This document shows, piece after piece, positions 45,293 through 57,181 of a stretch of 64,000 nt of DNA. The notes under the pieces are model-generated. The model was not told where the DNA came from. It was given only the letters and a program-made list of their open reading frames with translations, and ran no database searches. Each line of letters opens with the position of its first letter. The first letter of the stretch is position 1. The position numbers and the translations under genes were made by a program. Location of the stretch: the NCBI GenBank assembly GCA_001600455.1, contig BCKC01000003.1, positions 2,952,315-3,016,314 of the forward strand, in the 5' to 3' direction. The stretch is from Endocalyx cinctus (Eukaryota; Ascomycota; Sordariomycetes; Amphisphaeriales; Apiosporaceae).

Positions 45293-47097
45293 CCCTATTC
45301 TATACCAGAAAAAATCCTCTATGCCTAGGTTTGTTGCGACGAAGTACAACAACTGAATCAACGAAGCTGATCAAGGATGGGAAATTTTGAAGTGGATAGC
45401 TTAAGTAATAAAATTTTAACTGGTATATAGTACATAAGCGTATCACATATAAGTAGCATTTACCGTATACAATTCTGCGCAGAAAACATCACAAATTTTT
45501 TATATATAAATTGAATGTTTTACAAATTATACGAGATCAAGTTGAAAGAGAAAAATATCATAGAATCTTTATGTTATCTAATACAAAAACAGGAAGAAGA
45601 AAAGTCCAAGATACTTGATAAATGCATAAGTGCATCCTCAATCCCATGAACTTTTTTTTTTTTTTTTTTTTTTTATCTTATCGTTATCAATAAAGAAGAG
45701 GTTCTTCAAGTACCCGAAAAATATGCCACCATGCCCCGCTAAGTCCCTTAAATGCCTTCATATAGGTACATCCATATACTAACATGTGTTAAAATTCTAC
45801 TTCATGTCAGGCACCGGAGTTATTGATGTGCCACTTTGAGTGCCTCTTTTTATATAACAGAAACCTAATTGGTAGTTGTTTGTTTGCAAATTAGTACATT
45901 ACAGAAAGACCGTAGCAAATAAATATTCAATGTCTTTTTCTCTCTCATTTCTTAGACAGGAAGCAAATATCTGGACAAATACAGTATACATAGTATATAC
46001 CTAGGTAACTCATTCGTATTTTATTTTGCGCTTGCCTCCTACGAGCTTCAATTGGCTATCCATAGTTAACTATATCTTCTGGTTTATTATTAATCATCCG
46101 ATGCCGAACGTTTCTCATCCACTATTTCCTATAAAAGAACAATATCGGATTCACATGCACAATATTGATTGGATCACTACTTATATTCAAACTCCCAATA
46201 AGCCTCATCAGCCGGTTATCCATGTTTTACTATCCTATAGACCAACCTTTCATCTTAAAAGTCGGTTATGAAAATGCATCGTCCCTGCTATATCTAACCG
46301 CTGAGACAGGTCAGGCATCAATGATAAGGAATTAATGATTGTATAACCTATGAATCAAGTAATTTTTCTAACGTCAGATATCACCTCTGCTATCAAAGAT
46401 ATGCATCCCGGGTGGAATAAAAAGTCTCACTTATACAATAATATACCGCTGATACTTACCTACTTACACTCTATTCTCTCGCTAGATAATTTGAGATCGT
46501 CTGCTTTACATACCTTTAAAGTACGGAGTACAGAGTACCTAGACATTTTATTATTATTTTCGACCCACTTCTCCATTCCCCATCATCGGAGTCTGTCAGT
46601 CTGTCAGTCTGGGCAGCAAACCCCCAGGTGAATATTCATCTGTATACTTCTTCAGTCAGAAAATTTTAATTGCCATCGGAATTCTCATCGGCAATTTTTC
46701 GTAAACTTACTACCTAGCTACCTTTAGCCCTTACCTGGGCCTTATTTATTTTTTTTTCGGTTTTGTGTCAAATATTTTACCGAGTGAAAACTAAAGTTTC
46801 ACTTGTCTTAGTGAGTACTTAAGTACGTAGGTAATTCTGATGTTTTTTCTCGTGATGTGTCTATTCCCGCCCTTCATTCGCCCTTACTTAACCTCGTATA
46901 TTATGGAGAACTAACGTCACTACACGCCTAATCAAAAGAAAATAACAGGAAAACCCTAAGATTTTCGGTGGATACTTCAAAAACCAACAGTCCCGACTAA
47001 ATATCAAGTTTACCTAAAGTATCCATCGCCAAATAATATAGGTAATCACAAATTACCTATTAGGCGGTAAGAAATATTAAAAAAAAAAAAAAAAAGA
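45293..47097. promoter_or_regulatory. Long divergent upstream region, UTP21 / VIP1
   Basis: About 1.8 kb, AT-rich. Contains a T tract of about 24 bases (45651-45674), GTACGGAGTA (46521-46530), short TCTGTCAG direct repeats (46594-46611) and an A tract ending directly at the VIP1 start codon. No gene supported; a shared regulatory role is inferred. Confidence 0.5.
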
Positions 47098-50000
47098 ATG
47101 AACACTAGTTCAGCTAGACATGGTCCTCCTAGTCATGATAAAAATAAAGATAATAATAATAATAATAATATCAACAATAACATTTCTTATAACAACAACA
47201 ATAAACTTTCCGAATCTGCTCGATCTTTGTCATTATCATCGTCATCTTCACAGCCCCAGTCTAATTTACGTAACCGCTCGCCCTCGTCTAGCATCGCTAG
47301 TTCATTAGCAAGTGGTAAAAGTCGACATGCAGAGCCTGTTGGTACCCCTGATGTATCGGTTGTACCAGCGGATTTGTTTATGCCACCTCATGTTAAATCC
47401 TTAATCACAAACCACTATTCAACCATATATAGTGCTCGTCGCGAGTCATACGCCTCGGAAGCTCCCAGTGAAGAGCTCCGAATACAAAGAACTTCGGTAG
47501 AGGATCCAGTCATTGACGATTCTGACAATACTCCTAAACTTCTACCCGGAACTCAGTCCATTCAAAACACCAGGTCTATTGGAGAGCTACCCGATCCCGC
47601 TACCTACTTCTCACCTCCAACTCCTACGGAAAGTGAGGCTGCAAAACGCATATCAATATCTTCCATCCTTTCTCTAGCTTCCGCACGTGGTGTGACGAGC
47701 TCAAACCTATCCTCGAATAGTTCCGATAGTGGTGTAATCCCACGCTCCATCTCCGTTCAAGCACTGATGTCTTCTGGCAAAGGCTTGGGTCCGGTTCCAG
47801 GTCACTCCGAAGCCGGACTGTCTAACATAACCGTCACGACCTCGTCGAATCATGGGTCGGGTGCTCAGTCTCCCGTTGGCCCCCAGCTAACGACCCAAAG
47901 TTCTCACCATACGAATCCTATGGACTTAGTTAAGCGCAATCCTCAACCTCCATCGAATTCCGGCTCTCGTTCCCAAGTGACTAGGTCTCGAAGTATGGCT
48001 CAGCGTCGGTTCAGCGGAAGTACCGCCAACAGCAGCCATAGTCCCAGCAGTGATCGCGCTCCTCATCCTAGAGAGAAAGAAGAGGTCAAACCGGCACCTT
48101 GGGGTATCATTGGTGTTTGCGCTCTTGATTCGAAAGCACGAAGTAAACCTAGCAGGAATATTCTCAACAAAATCATTGCTAATCGCGAATTTGATGTGAA
48201 GATCTTCGGCGATAAAACCATATTAGACGAAGGTAAGAGCATCGCAACGGGACCGTATCTTCTTATTTTCTTCGTCAAAGTATCGCTAACTCTTCATCAG
48301 ACGTGGAAAATTGGCCGATATGCGATTATTTAATTTCTTTCTACTCCGATGGATTCCCCTTAGACAAAGCTATTGCTTACGTGAAGGCCCGGAAGCCTTT
48401 CTGTGTGAACGACGTTCCAATGCAGAAGATTCTTTGGGACAGACGACTCTGCCTTCGAATTCTCGACAGGATTCACGTTCCTACTCCTAAACGAGTCGAG
48501 GTCAATCGTGATGGTGGTCCAAGCATTCTTACCCCGGATGTCTCGAAGCATATCAGGGAAGTGACCGGAGTCAGCCTAGAACCTACGGACCCGGATCATT
48601 ATCGCCCTCCTCGAAACGTCGAGCTACTGGATGATGGGGATATTCTAAGCGTAGACGGTGCCCTGCTAAAGAAGCCATTTGTCGAGAAACCGACCAGTGG
48701 TGAAGACCACAATATCATCATCTACTTTCCCAATTCTGAAGGGGGTGGCGCCAGAAAACTATTCAGAAAAATTGGCAACAAGAGTTCAGAATATGTCAAA
48801 GAGCTGAATGTTCCTCGCGCCATTACGGAGCCCGAAAGCAGCTACGTGTATGAGCAATTTATGCAGGTGGACAATGCTGAAGACGTGAAAGCTTACACGG
48901 TCGGCACCCATTACTGTCATGCTGAAACCAGGAAATCTCCGGTGGTTGATGGCGTCGTCAGGCGCAACACCCATGGCAAAGAAATTCGCTATGTAACGGC
49001 GTTGAACCCGGAGGAGAAGGAGATGGCAAGTAAGATTGCCAATACTTTCGGTCAACGCGTGTGCGGCTTCGATCTTCTGAGAGCTGGTGGCAAGAGTTAT
49101 GTCATCGACGTCAACGGCTGGAGCTTCGTGAAAGATAACGAGGACTACTACAATCACTGCGCCGGCATTCTTCGAGATGTATTCATGAGGGAGAAGATTC
49201 GGCGAGGAGGGCCAAGTCCACCCCTCCCATCGCCAGCTATGTCTGACATGGGGGATCCTCTCTCCAGTAAGCCAGGGCTTATGGGTAAGGACAAGGAAAG
49301 TGCAGGCCAGCTTTCTAGCAAGAATCTTGAAAAGCTACCATCTCAAGATAACAGAGAGGCGAGAATAGATGAGCAACAGACGGGAGCCTCGTCACCTCCA
49401 AAGTCCGAATCGAGTATTGCTGGCATCGCGGCGAAAATCATGAATCCTATTGCTCACCTTGCCAGTGAATCTGCGTTAAACAGCTTACCCACTACTGCGC
49501 CCTCAACTCACCCAACTACTCCCATACCAATTACAGAAGGCCAACCTCCGGTCGATCAAGAACGATCAACGCCACCCCCTCCACCGCCCAAGCATTCCTG
49601 GAAGCTCAAAGGGCTTGTCTCCGTGGTCCGTCATGCGGACCGAACACCGAAACAAAAGTATAAGTTCACCTTTCACACGCAGCCATTTATCGAGCTACTC
49701 AAAGGGCACCAAGAAGAGGTTCTCCTCATCGGCGAGGCTGCTCTCTATAGTGTTATCGAAGCCGTCGATATCGCGTTGAAAGCCGGAGAAGAGGACCGTA
49801 CCAAGCTTAAGAGTCTTCGTAATGTCCTTCAACGAAAAGGCAGCTGGGCAGGGACGAAAGTTCAAATCAAGCCAATGTTTCGAAAGAAGAAAGCATCCGA
49901 GATGACCCCCGAACTTAAACCCAAAGTGTCTGAAGGTGTTCCATTAGAATCCCTAAATGATGAAAACGAACCGAAAGTACCACCTCAAGTCACCGCTGTG

Positions 50001-52145
50001 CAGTTGCAAGATCACGCAGAAGCAAGCTCGGGTACGGATGAAAAGACGAATGAAATTATCCCCGAACAGGCCGAGGGTGGATCCGAAGGCGAAGACCGCA
50101 AACCCCGGTGGCCACCCAAGCGTCAAGATTCCATGTCTGGCGTTACCATGTCAAAATTCACCGCAGCTGATAACAGTTTCGTGTTAGATAAACTGCAGCT
50201 CATAGTAAAATGGGGAGGAGAATCAACCCACTCCGCACGCTACCAAGCCCAAGAACTAGCACAGAATATGCGTACCGACTATATGCTTCTGAATCGCGAT
50301 ATCCTTGATGATGTGCGTGTGTTTAGCAGCTCTGAGCGACGTGTGACGGCCAGCGCTCAGATTTGGACGGCAACGTTTCTAGATAAAGATGAAGTCTCTG
50401 AGGACTTTATCGAGATACGGAAAGATCTCCTTGATGATTCAAACGCAGCCAAAGACGAGATGGACAAGGTTAAAAAGAAGCTGAAGGGCTTGCTACGCAA
50501 GGGAAATGAACGCCCGCCGCAGTTCGCTTGGCCAGAAAATATGCCCGAACCTTCCGAAGTTCAAACTCGTGTCGTCCAGCTCATGAATTTCCATCATCGT
50601 GTCATGCAGCACAATTACAGCAAGCTCTACAGTGGCGCCATGAACTCGCTCAATGCGATAAACCACCCCGGGGAAAAGCCGAGTGGGGAGAGTTCAAGCA
50701 CATCCATCGCATCTTCACTATCTCAAGTAAATGCTATCAACGGTATTCAGTCTCGCTGGTGCTGCAACGAGGATGCCGAGTTGTTCCGCGAGCGTTGGGA
50801 GAAGCTCTTTGCGGAATTCCATGATCATGAGAAGGTAGATCCCAGCAAGATCTCCGAATTATATGACACCATGAAATTCGATGCCCTTCACAACCGACAG
50901 TTTCTAGAATGGGTATTCACGCCTCCAAAACATATGGTTGATGAGTTCTCCAACAGCGGTAACCGTGAAGGTAAGGCAACAGCTAGAGATTCCGAAGAAG
51001 CGGGGAGAGCCGTTGATGATAGGTCCGACAAGAGTCAAATCATAAGTTCTCCACCGAGCGAGAGGTCTGAAAAGGTTGACCGATCAGAATCCATGGATAA
51101 AGGGAATAAATCTGAAGGACAGAAGAGCGTCAAGCGCGTTTTCCGACGAAGGTCATGGATGAGACACCAGTTTGATACTGTCCAACCAACCGAATACTTT
51201 CACCTAGAAAAGGGGAATAGCAGAACAACGACAAAGACAGATGAGCGCTTTGGACCTCTTCGGGAACTGTACCAGCTGGCTAAGGTGCTGTTTGATTTCA
51301 TCTGTCCTCAGGAATATGGCATTTCGGACCACGAAAAGGCAAGCATTCTACCATTATACTAAATTTGAAGGATGACTTGCTGATCTACGTGTAGCTCGAG
51401 ATCGGCCTTCTAACTTCGCTGCCTTTGCTTAAGGAGATTGTACGAGATCTAGAGGAGATGCAAGCTTCGGACGAGGCAAAATCGTTCTTTTACTTTACTA
51501 AAGAGTCACATATTTATACGTTACTAAACTGCATATTCGAGGGAGGTATCGAGACAAAAATAAGTCGAAACATGATCCCAGAGCTCGATTATCTCTCTCA
51601 GATATGCTTCGAGCTGTACGAATCCGAGGATAAATCCGCCCCGGACGCAGACTCGGCAGAGCAGCCTACCTTCAACTACAGCATACGCATCACGATTAGC
51701 CCCGGTTGCCATGTGCATGATCCTCTGGATGTCCAACTTGATAGTAAGCATTGCATTGGCTGTGCCCCTCGACGAAGCTTGACTCCTCATGGAGATTGGA
51801 AGAAGGTGATTGAAACGCTACGAGCCAAATTCCACCAGTAAGTCCTGATTCGGTTGTCATTTGTCATTTCTTATACATCAGCGTGTTGTACATCTTCCAA
51901 GGATATTTCCCGCGTCTGATACCCTTATAATTTCGGGCTCCCGCTGATCATAAACTTCGTTGAACAGGGTCAAGCTCCCCAAGACATTTCTGGCGGTGAA
52001 TCTCTCGGAGGCATTTACGTTTCAGGAGAAGGAACGACAAACGTCCGAAACCGATGGCACGGAGAAGCAGGTAGATGCTTCTGCGCAGGAGGAACACCTC
52101 GAGATGAAGCAGACAAAGCACGCGAAGGCAAAGGTTATCAGTTAA
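47098..52145 (+). CDS. VIP1: Inositol hexakisphosphate / diphosphoinositol-pentakisphosphate kinase (VIP1/Asp1/PPIP5K)
   Basis: Bifunctional enzyme making and removing 1-position inositol pyrophosphates, which signal phosphate status, polarity and cytoskeleton. Four exons: 47098-48232, 48301-51338, 51395-51837, 51968-52145; introns of 68, 56 and 130 bp; product about 1597 residues. Residues 1-330 are disordered, with an Asn run from AAT/AAC repeats. The ATP-grasp kinase (about 332-690) starts [14 protein letters not shown] and includes [20 protein letters not shown] and GVHD-region relatives such as [20 protein letters not shown]. The histidine-acid-phosphatase-like domain starts at [17 protein letters not shown] (Arg822-His823) and continues to [17 protein letters not shown]. 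Intron 2 uses a GC donor (AAG|GCAAGC..GTAG): splicing gives [14 protein letters not shown], while read-through hits a stop. The linker and C-terminal tail are long and low-complexity. Confidence 0.95.
47149..47170 (+). repeat. AAT trinucleotide repeat inside VIP1
   Basis: About seven tandem AAT units, extended by AAC-rich codons to 47210, encode an Asn-rich tract near residues 18-37. A likely length-variable coding microsatellite in a disordered region. Confidence 0.8.
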
Positions 52146-52314
52146 AAGACGAGCATAATAATATCAACATATCGTAATTCCTGGTAAGGAGACTATCGCC
52201 GATCACGGCGTGAGTTATGACGACACTGCTCGGAAAGCCAAGCAAGAGCCGCTAGCACCCCAGCAATCTAGACTTTAGCGATTCGGTCCAAATTCTTTGT
52301 TCCGAAGAAATGCG

Positions 52315-52343
52315 TTTTTTTTTTTTTTTTTTTTTTTTTTTTT
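52315..52343. repeat. Poly(T) tract
   Basis: About 29 consecutive T, shortly after the VIP1 3' end, followed by a short A run. Homopolymer length should be treated with caution. Confidence 0.8.
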
Positions 52344-55300
52344 GATAGAAAAAAAAAACCAAGGGCAGCCAGTAGAGTTTTAGCAGAAAGAAAATAAAAA
52401 TAAACTGCGTATCCGAAGTTAGCGATGACGCGGGCGCATATCATTTCATCCATTCCATTCCATCCAAGGCGTTGTAACCACAAACCCCTTATCGTCGGTC
52501 GGCCGGGCGGTTAGCTAACCTAACCTCACCTGACAGATTCTAAATCTGGAGATGATAGGATCTATTATGGGACGACGTCTGGCGTGTCATCTTTTTCTTT
52601 TTTGGTGTATTTCAAAAAAAATTTGCGGATTTGGATAATTCCCCGAGCAAAAGAAAAAAAAAAGGGAAAAAGTTGAGACGGTCCGTCATAGCGATTTTCG
52701 TATTATTGCCATATCGAGTCGGAGTGCGTCGAAGAAGGGAAGGGGGTGTGTGTGAATTAAACCCCAAAAAAAAAAGAATCATTCAACTCCATGAAAAAAG
52801 AGACACATAAAGAGTCTAGGTTTTTTTATTTTCTTGGTTGGTAAAACATAGCGCACGCCCACCCTTGATATTTCCTCGAGGGATCCGCTCTTCGCGTGCA
52901 AAGTTTAAGGTGAAAAGGTACGATAACTTGATCCATTAGTCCACTCATGCCTTTTAGGGTACGCGGACGACTGAACTGTAACCCTAGTGTAGTTCGACAC
53001 GAAAATGGAGTTTTGGCATTCTGGGATTCTGGGATTTTGACATGAGACCCACGGTTATTCCACGTGTCGGGATGGAAAAAAAAAAAAAAAAAAAAGTAGA
53101 GGAATATGGAGTCTTTTTTTTTTAGTGTAATACTTCCTCTCTACCCTACGTACATGGTACATATACGATACGTATAATACTCAGTACAACGGTTTTGATT
53201 ACCTACATAGTATACAATTCGCTGGGAAAGAAATAGGCTATCCTGGCTGGTATGATTATGCGTCAATTTATTATAAAACCAGACACTACACCAAGTATTA
53301 TATATACACCGTTGTCGACCGTCAAAGCGTTTCCAAGACCTAGATTCCTTGTCAAAGGATCGCCAAACCAGCCAGTGTTCACCGGCAAAGGGATTCTTCA
53401 GACCTTCCACGCATAAACGGATGAACGAGACTGGGATTGATATATGATATCCCGTCTCTAATTACGCACAGCTTGGAATCATTTAGTAATATGTTCTTTC
53501 TTGATTTCTTTCTTTCTTGCTTTTATGGTTATCTCCCGTTCCTTCACCGCCAGAATGAAACTTCATTCTTGGGGTTCGTTTTCCCCCTTTCCATGGCTTC
53601 CTTTTTTTTTTTCTCTTCCTTTCTCTTTTCTTTACACACCTTACCAAACTTTGATCTTGAACCGACCGGCCGGCCTGCGTATACATATACGCTCATGTGT
53701 CACGTCGAATGAGGTGAACAATCACCGTTTCGAAGTTGCGGGACCTTCTAAACGGTAAATGAGCACCTTTCCCATATCATACAAGCTTCTTTTTCGACGG
53801 CCCCTCCTTTTTTTTTTTTTTTTTTTTTTTTTTGGGTACCCCCCCTCCCCACCCGTCTATTCACCTCCCCACGTCAAATTGCTAGTTTATTTTCACGTAA
53901 TGGTGACAGACAGGGGACCCTTGAATCGCTTCAGCGTTAATCTTTGAAATGTAATGAGAGGTCCTGCACCACCGTTGGAGCCCCATTTCCGTAGCTTCAA
54001 ATTTTGATTCGTGATATGATATACAAATACATATACTTCCCAAAGGTGATAAGTACGAAACTGAGAGGTATATGTAAGGTCACCCGGTTGCATGTTAGTT
54101 GTATCAACGGTGTACTGTGTACTATGTAGATAGTGCTTGTATGTAATCAGTATTCTAATATATCACGACGTCCAATTTGACGGGAAGTCTGTGCATGTCG
54201 ATATTGTACTTAGCCTCATTATATTCAACAATCTGTTTCGAGCCTAACGAGAAGTATTCTCCGAACCATATCTTCTCGCGCTAGCAACTTATTGCTCTAG
54301 TGGTTATTTCTTTTCCTTCTTTTTTTCGAGCCCCTATATATGTAGAGTAGTAATAGCATCGGTGAGGCTAAAAAAGGATAGACATAAGGAGTACTAGACG
54401 ATCAGTTTTACAGAAAGATGGATGATAAATATTCCCATATATTAGGACAACTGCCTTTGAACTTGCTGGCCTCAAATTGGAACCTCGGTTTACCGGCATG
54501 GGCGTGAGAGAATGGATGAACTAATTCGTCATCATCGAAGGTCCACCGCCGTCTTTTTGTTTCTCTGCAATTGAGGCTGAAGAAATCCATCAGTGGGTTC
54601 CGACGGCAACCATTCCACGTGGCGTGGAACCTTGATAGATTAAGGTCACCGGCATGCTAGGGATCAATCTTTTGGGACTGTAATTATTTTTATAATTTCG
54701 TATCCACCAGCCGTTGCATGACTTCGTTCGTGTTCGAAGAAGAAAAAGAAGACAAAAATGGCGACATGATTAATTCTTTTTTTCTCGGTGTGAAATTGCT
54801 CTCTGACATTATCGTCTGTGAGTAGGGTGGTGCGTTTACCACACTAGTCGATGGTATGAGAAGCTTGAGAGGCTTGAAACGTCAGGCTGCACGAAACTTC
54901 GGCGAGGTCTGCAATCCTAACAGCGGGCAAGCATGCTCCTTGTTATTCAACAGAGTTAGCTCAGGCGCTTCTTTGGGTTTCTTGGTATCTTGGGGACCGT
55001 GGTCATGGGCTCCATTGCGACCCCACGTCAAATTACTACGTTTCGGCTATTATAACCCTCGTGTGGATTCAATGGTCGCATTGCCTTGCCTGTCAGCTAA
55101 CCCTGCCTGCCGGACTCCTACCGGTTGGTTGGCTCCGGCGGATCTGCGTCTAGGCTCTAACATATGTAATGTCGTGAGCATGGGGGCGGTTTGCCGTGTC
55201 GCAAGCCGACGTGACAGTTCCGGTCGACGATGCACGATGGGAGTGCCGCGACTGGCTGCAGTCGACTCGTAAGATTTTTCAGGTCCTTTCGAATATGAGC

Positions 55301-55578
55301 ACCACGCTAATTTCTTCATTTCGTGGAGAATCGTGTGGACTTGGAATTGCGAGATACGTTATTAGGGGTCAACGAACGTACGTTTGGTTTGAATGAGCCC
55401 ACAACAATATCAAATGACAAGTGGCGGTAAGCAACTATCTTGCAAATAAGACACAATCTCATGAATGTCTTAGCAATTCTTGGCGAGATTCGTCGTCTTT
55501 TTTTTTTCTGTCTCTTTCTCTTTTGTTGTGCCTCGGCTGTCGTGAGATTTGAGATTTGATAGTAACTTTGATACTCAC

Positions 55579-55678
55579 GAACATCACCGCCGACAGCGGG
55601 GGAGTGACCTTTTGACTTAGCCATCTGGCTCACATCTGATTGGTGACGATACTTTTCACCAACAATATTATCCGTCAT
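55579..55678 (-). CDS. Candidate first exon of an unrecognised small protein
   Basis: ATG 55678 opens MTDNIVGEKYRHQSDVSQMA, then KSKGHSPAVGGDV, and meets a perfect GTGAGT donor. Its composition is protein-like, unlike the low-complexity frames nearby, and a T-rich leader precedes the ATG. Read-through instead gives a 120-residue basic frame. I could not identify a following exon or a family. It may be a fragment, a real small gene, or chance. Confidence 0.3.
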
Positions 55679-56290
55679 CGGGTTGGGGAAAAAAAAAACT
55701 CAATAATGATCGAGGAGAGGTAACCAACAAAAAAAAAAGATACATTGAAATTCGAGATATACTACCAAGGTAGATAGATAGACTATCATTCGGTGTCATA
55801 ATCTAGCCCATTTGCGTCATCATCCCTCGTCACTTAATGGAAAGGGGCAAGCGAACCCCATCGACCCTTGTTCGTTATCATTTATGCCGAAATAAGATCA
55901 TTTCAGTCAGCAATAGACGGGATAATTTGCTGTAGAATTGATAAGATCTTGTCAATCATCTGGGGATTGAGATCTTCTAGATCCTTAGGTTACTTTGGCA
56001 GTCTGTTTTTTTTTTTCTTCTCTCTTTCTCATTCCCGGTATTCAAAACCCAAGAAGAAGAGGTCTGGTATCAGCTCTCTCTCTCTTAACCTCCAATACAG
56101 AGAAAGACAGAAAATAAATAAATAAATCACCTCACCTAACTCGTTCAAAATCACGATAAGAAGGAAGTTAGAAAGATAAATATGATTTACAGGGATCAAT
56201 AATAGAAATGTTTGATGGAGGGTGTTTTGAGATTGATAGCATGCAGATGTGAGAAAGAACCTCAGTAACTGCATGGTCTAATCTGATTCT

Positions 56291-56620
56291 CTACTAACTG
56301 CCTAGGTTAGCAGGTTAGGTAACTAACTACCTAACAGGCCTAGGTATGTTAGGTACCTAACATACCTAAGTGGGTCGGTTAATCGGTTCATGTTTGCATA
56401 TGTCAATATGCACCTAGTCCACTAGTCAGATAATACTTGCTCTATTGTAAGTACTTAAACAGCTAACCTAGCAGCCCTAGTACTTGGTAGTACTAGGCTA
56501 TTTGGTAGGCTAGCAGGCTACGTACTCAAGCAGCTAGGATACGTAAAGTGGGGATGTGGGATGTGTCGGTAGGTGGGCAAGTGGGTAGGTGGGATGTCGG
56601 GACGTAGTGAGGTGGTATAA
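56291..56620. repeat. Palindrome-rich TAGGTA/CCTAGG segment
   Basis: Many short units (CCTAGGT, TAGGTTAGGTA, TTAGGTACCTAACATACCTAAG, AGTACTTGGTAGTACTAGG) overlap on both strands, ending in a GGTGGGTAGGTGGG-type purine run. The largest cluster of this kind in the window. Confidence 0.6.
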
Positions 56621-57126
56621 ATTAGTAGTGTACGTATAGACTGGCTGACTGGTAGTTTACACTACAAAATTAAAAAAAAAAAAATTATTATATCCATACT
56701 ACTTACTTACCTACTCAGCCAGGTTGAAAAGGACTGACTAGGTTAAAATCCCAATGAAAATTATACGGAACCTCATTTCATTCATACCTAGAAATAAGTC
56801 AGCCACCAGAATAACCTGTGATGTGATCTTCATTGTGAAATTGTCACCTACTTTTTAAGAAACGTAGATCCACCACATGGACACAACCAAATGAGTACAG
56901 GCCGCATTCCGGCCGCAGAAGTTGGTAGTCGCGTGATAGAGATCCTCATTGGGTAGTTTAAACCGAACAACAAAAAGGCAAAAGGCCGAAAAGAAAAAAG
57001 GGAAGAAAATATAAGAAAATTAAAATAAACACGGATGGTTTTTGACTCCGAAGCGAGGAGGTATTGCCGATATCTTAAATGAATATCATCCTTCCCGCGG
57101 TCAACATCGTGTCGATAAAGGCTACG

Positions 57127-57130
<4 letters not shown>

Positions 57131-57179
<49 letters not shown>
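57131..57179. repeat. 49-base poly(G) tract
   Basis: An uninterrupted run of 49 G in the + strand, bounded by GTACC and TTCTC. It yields polyproline or polyglycine in open frames there, which are therefore not credible genes. Such a tract can form quadruplexes and is prone to slippage or assembly error. Confidence 0.85.

Positions 57180-57181
<2 letters not shown>

Noticed and set aside
54856..55272. 138-codon plus-strand frame
   Set aside because: Begins with ATG but composition is irregular, no domain recognised, and it overlaps open frames on the other strand.
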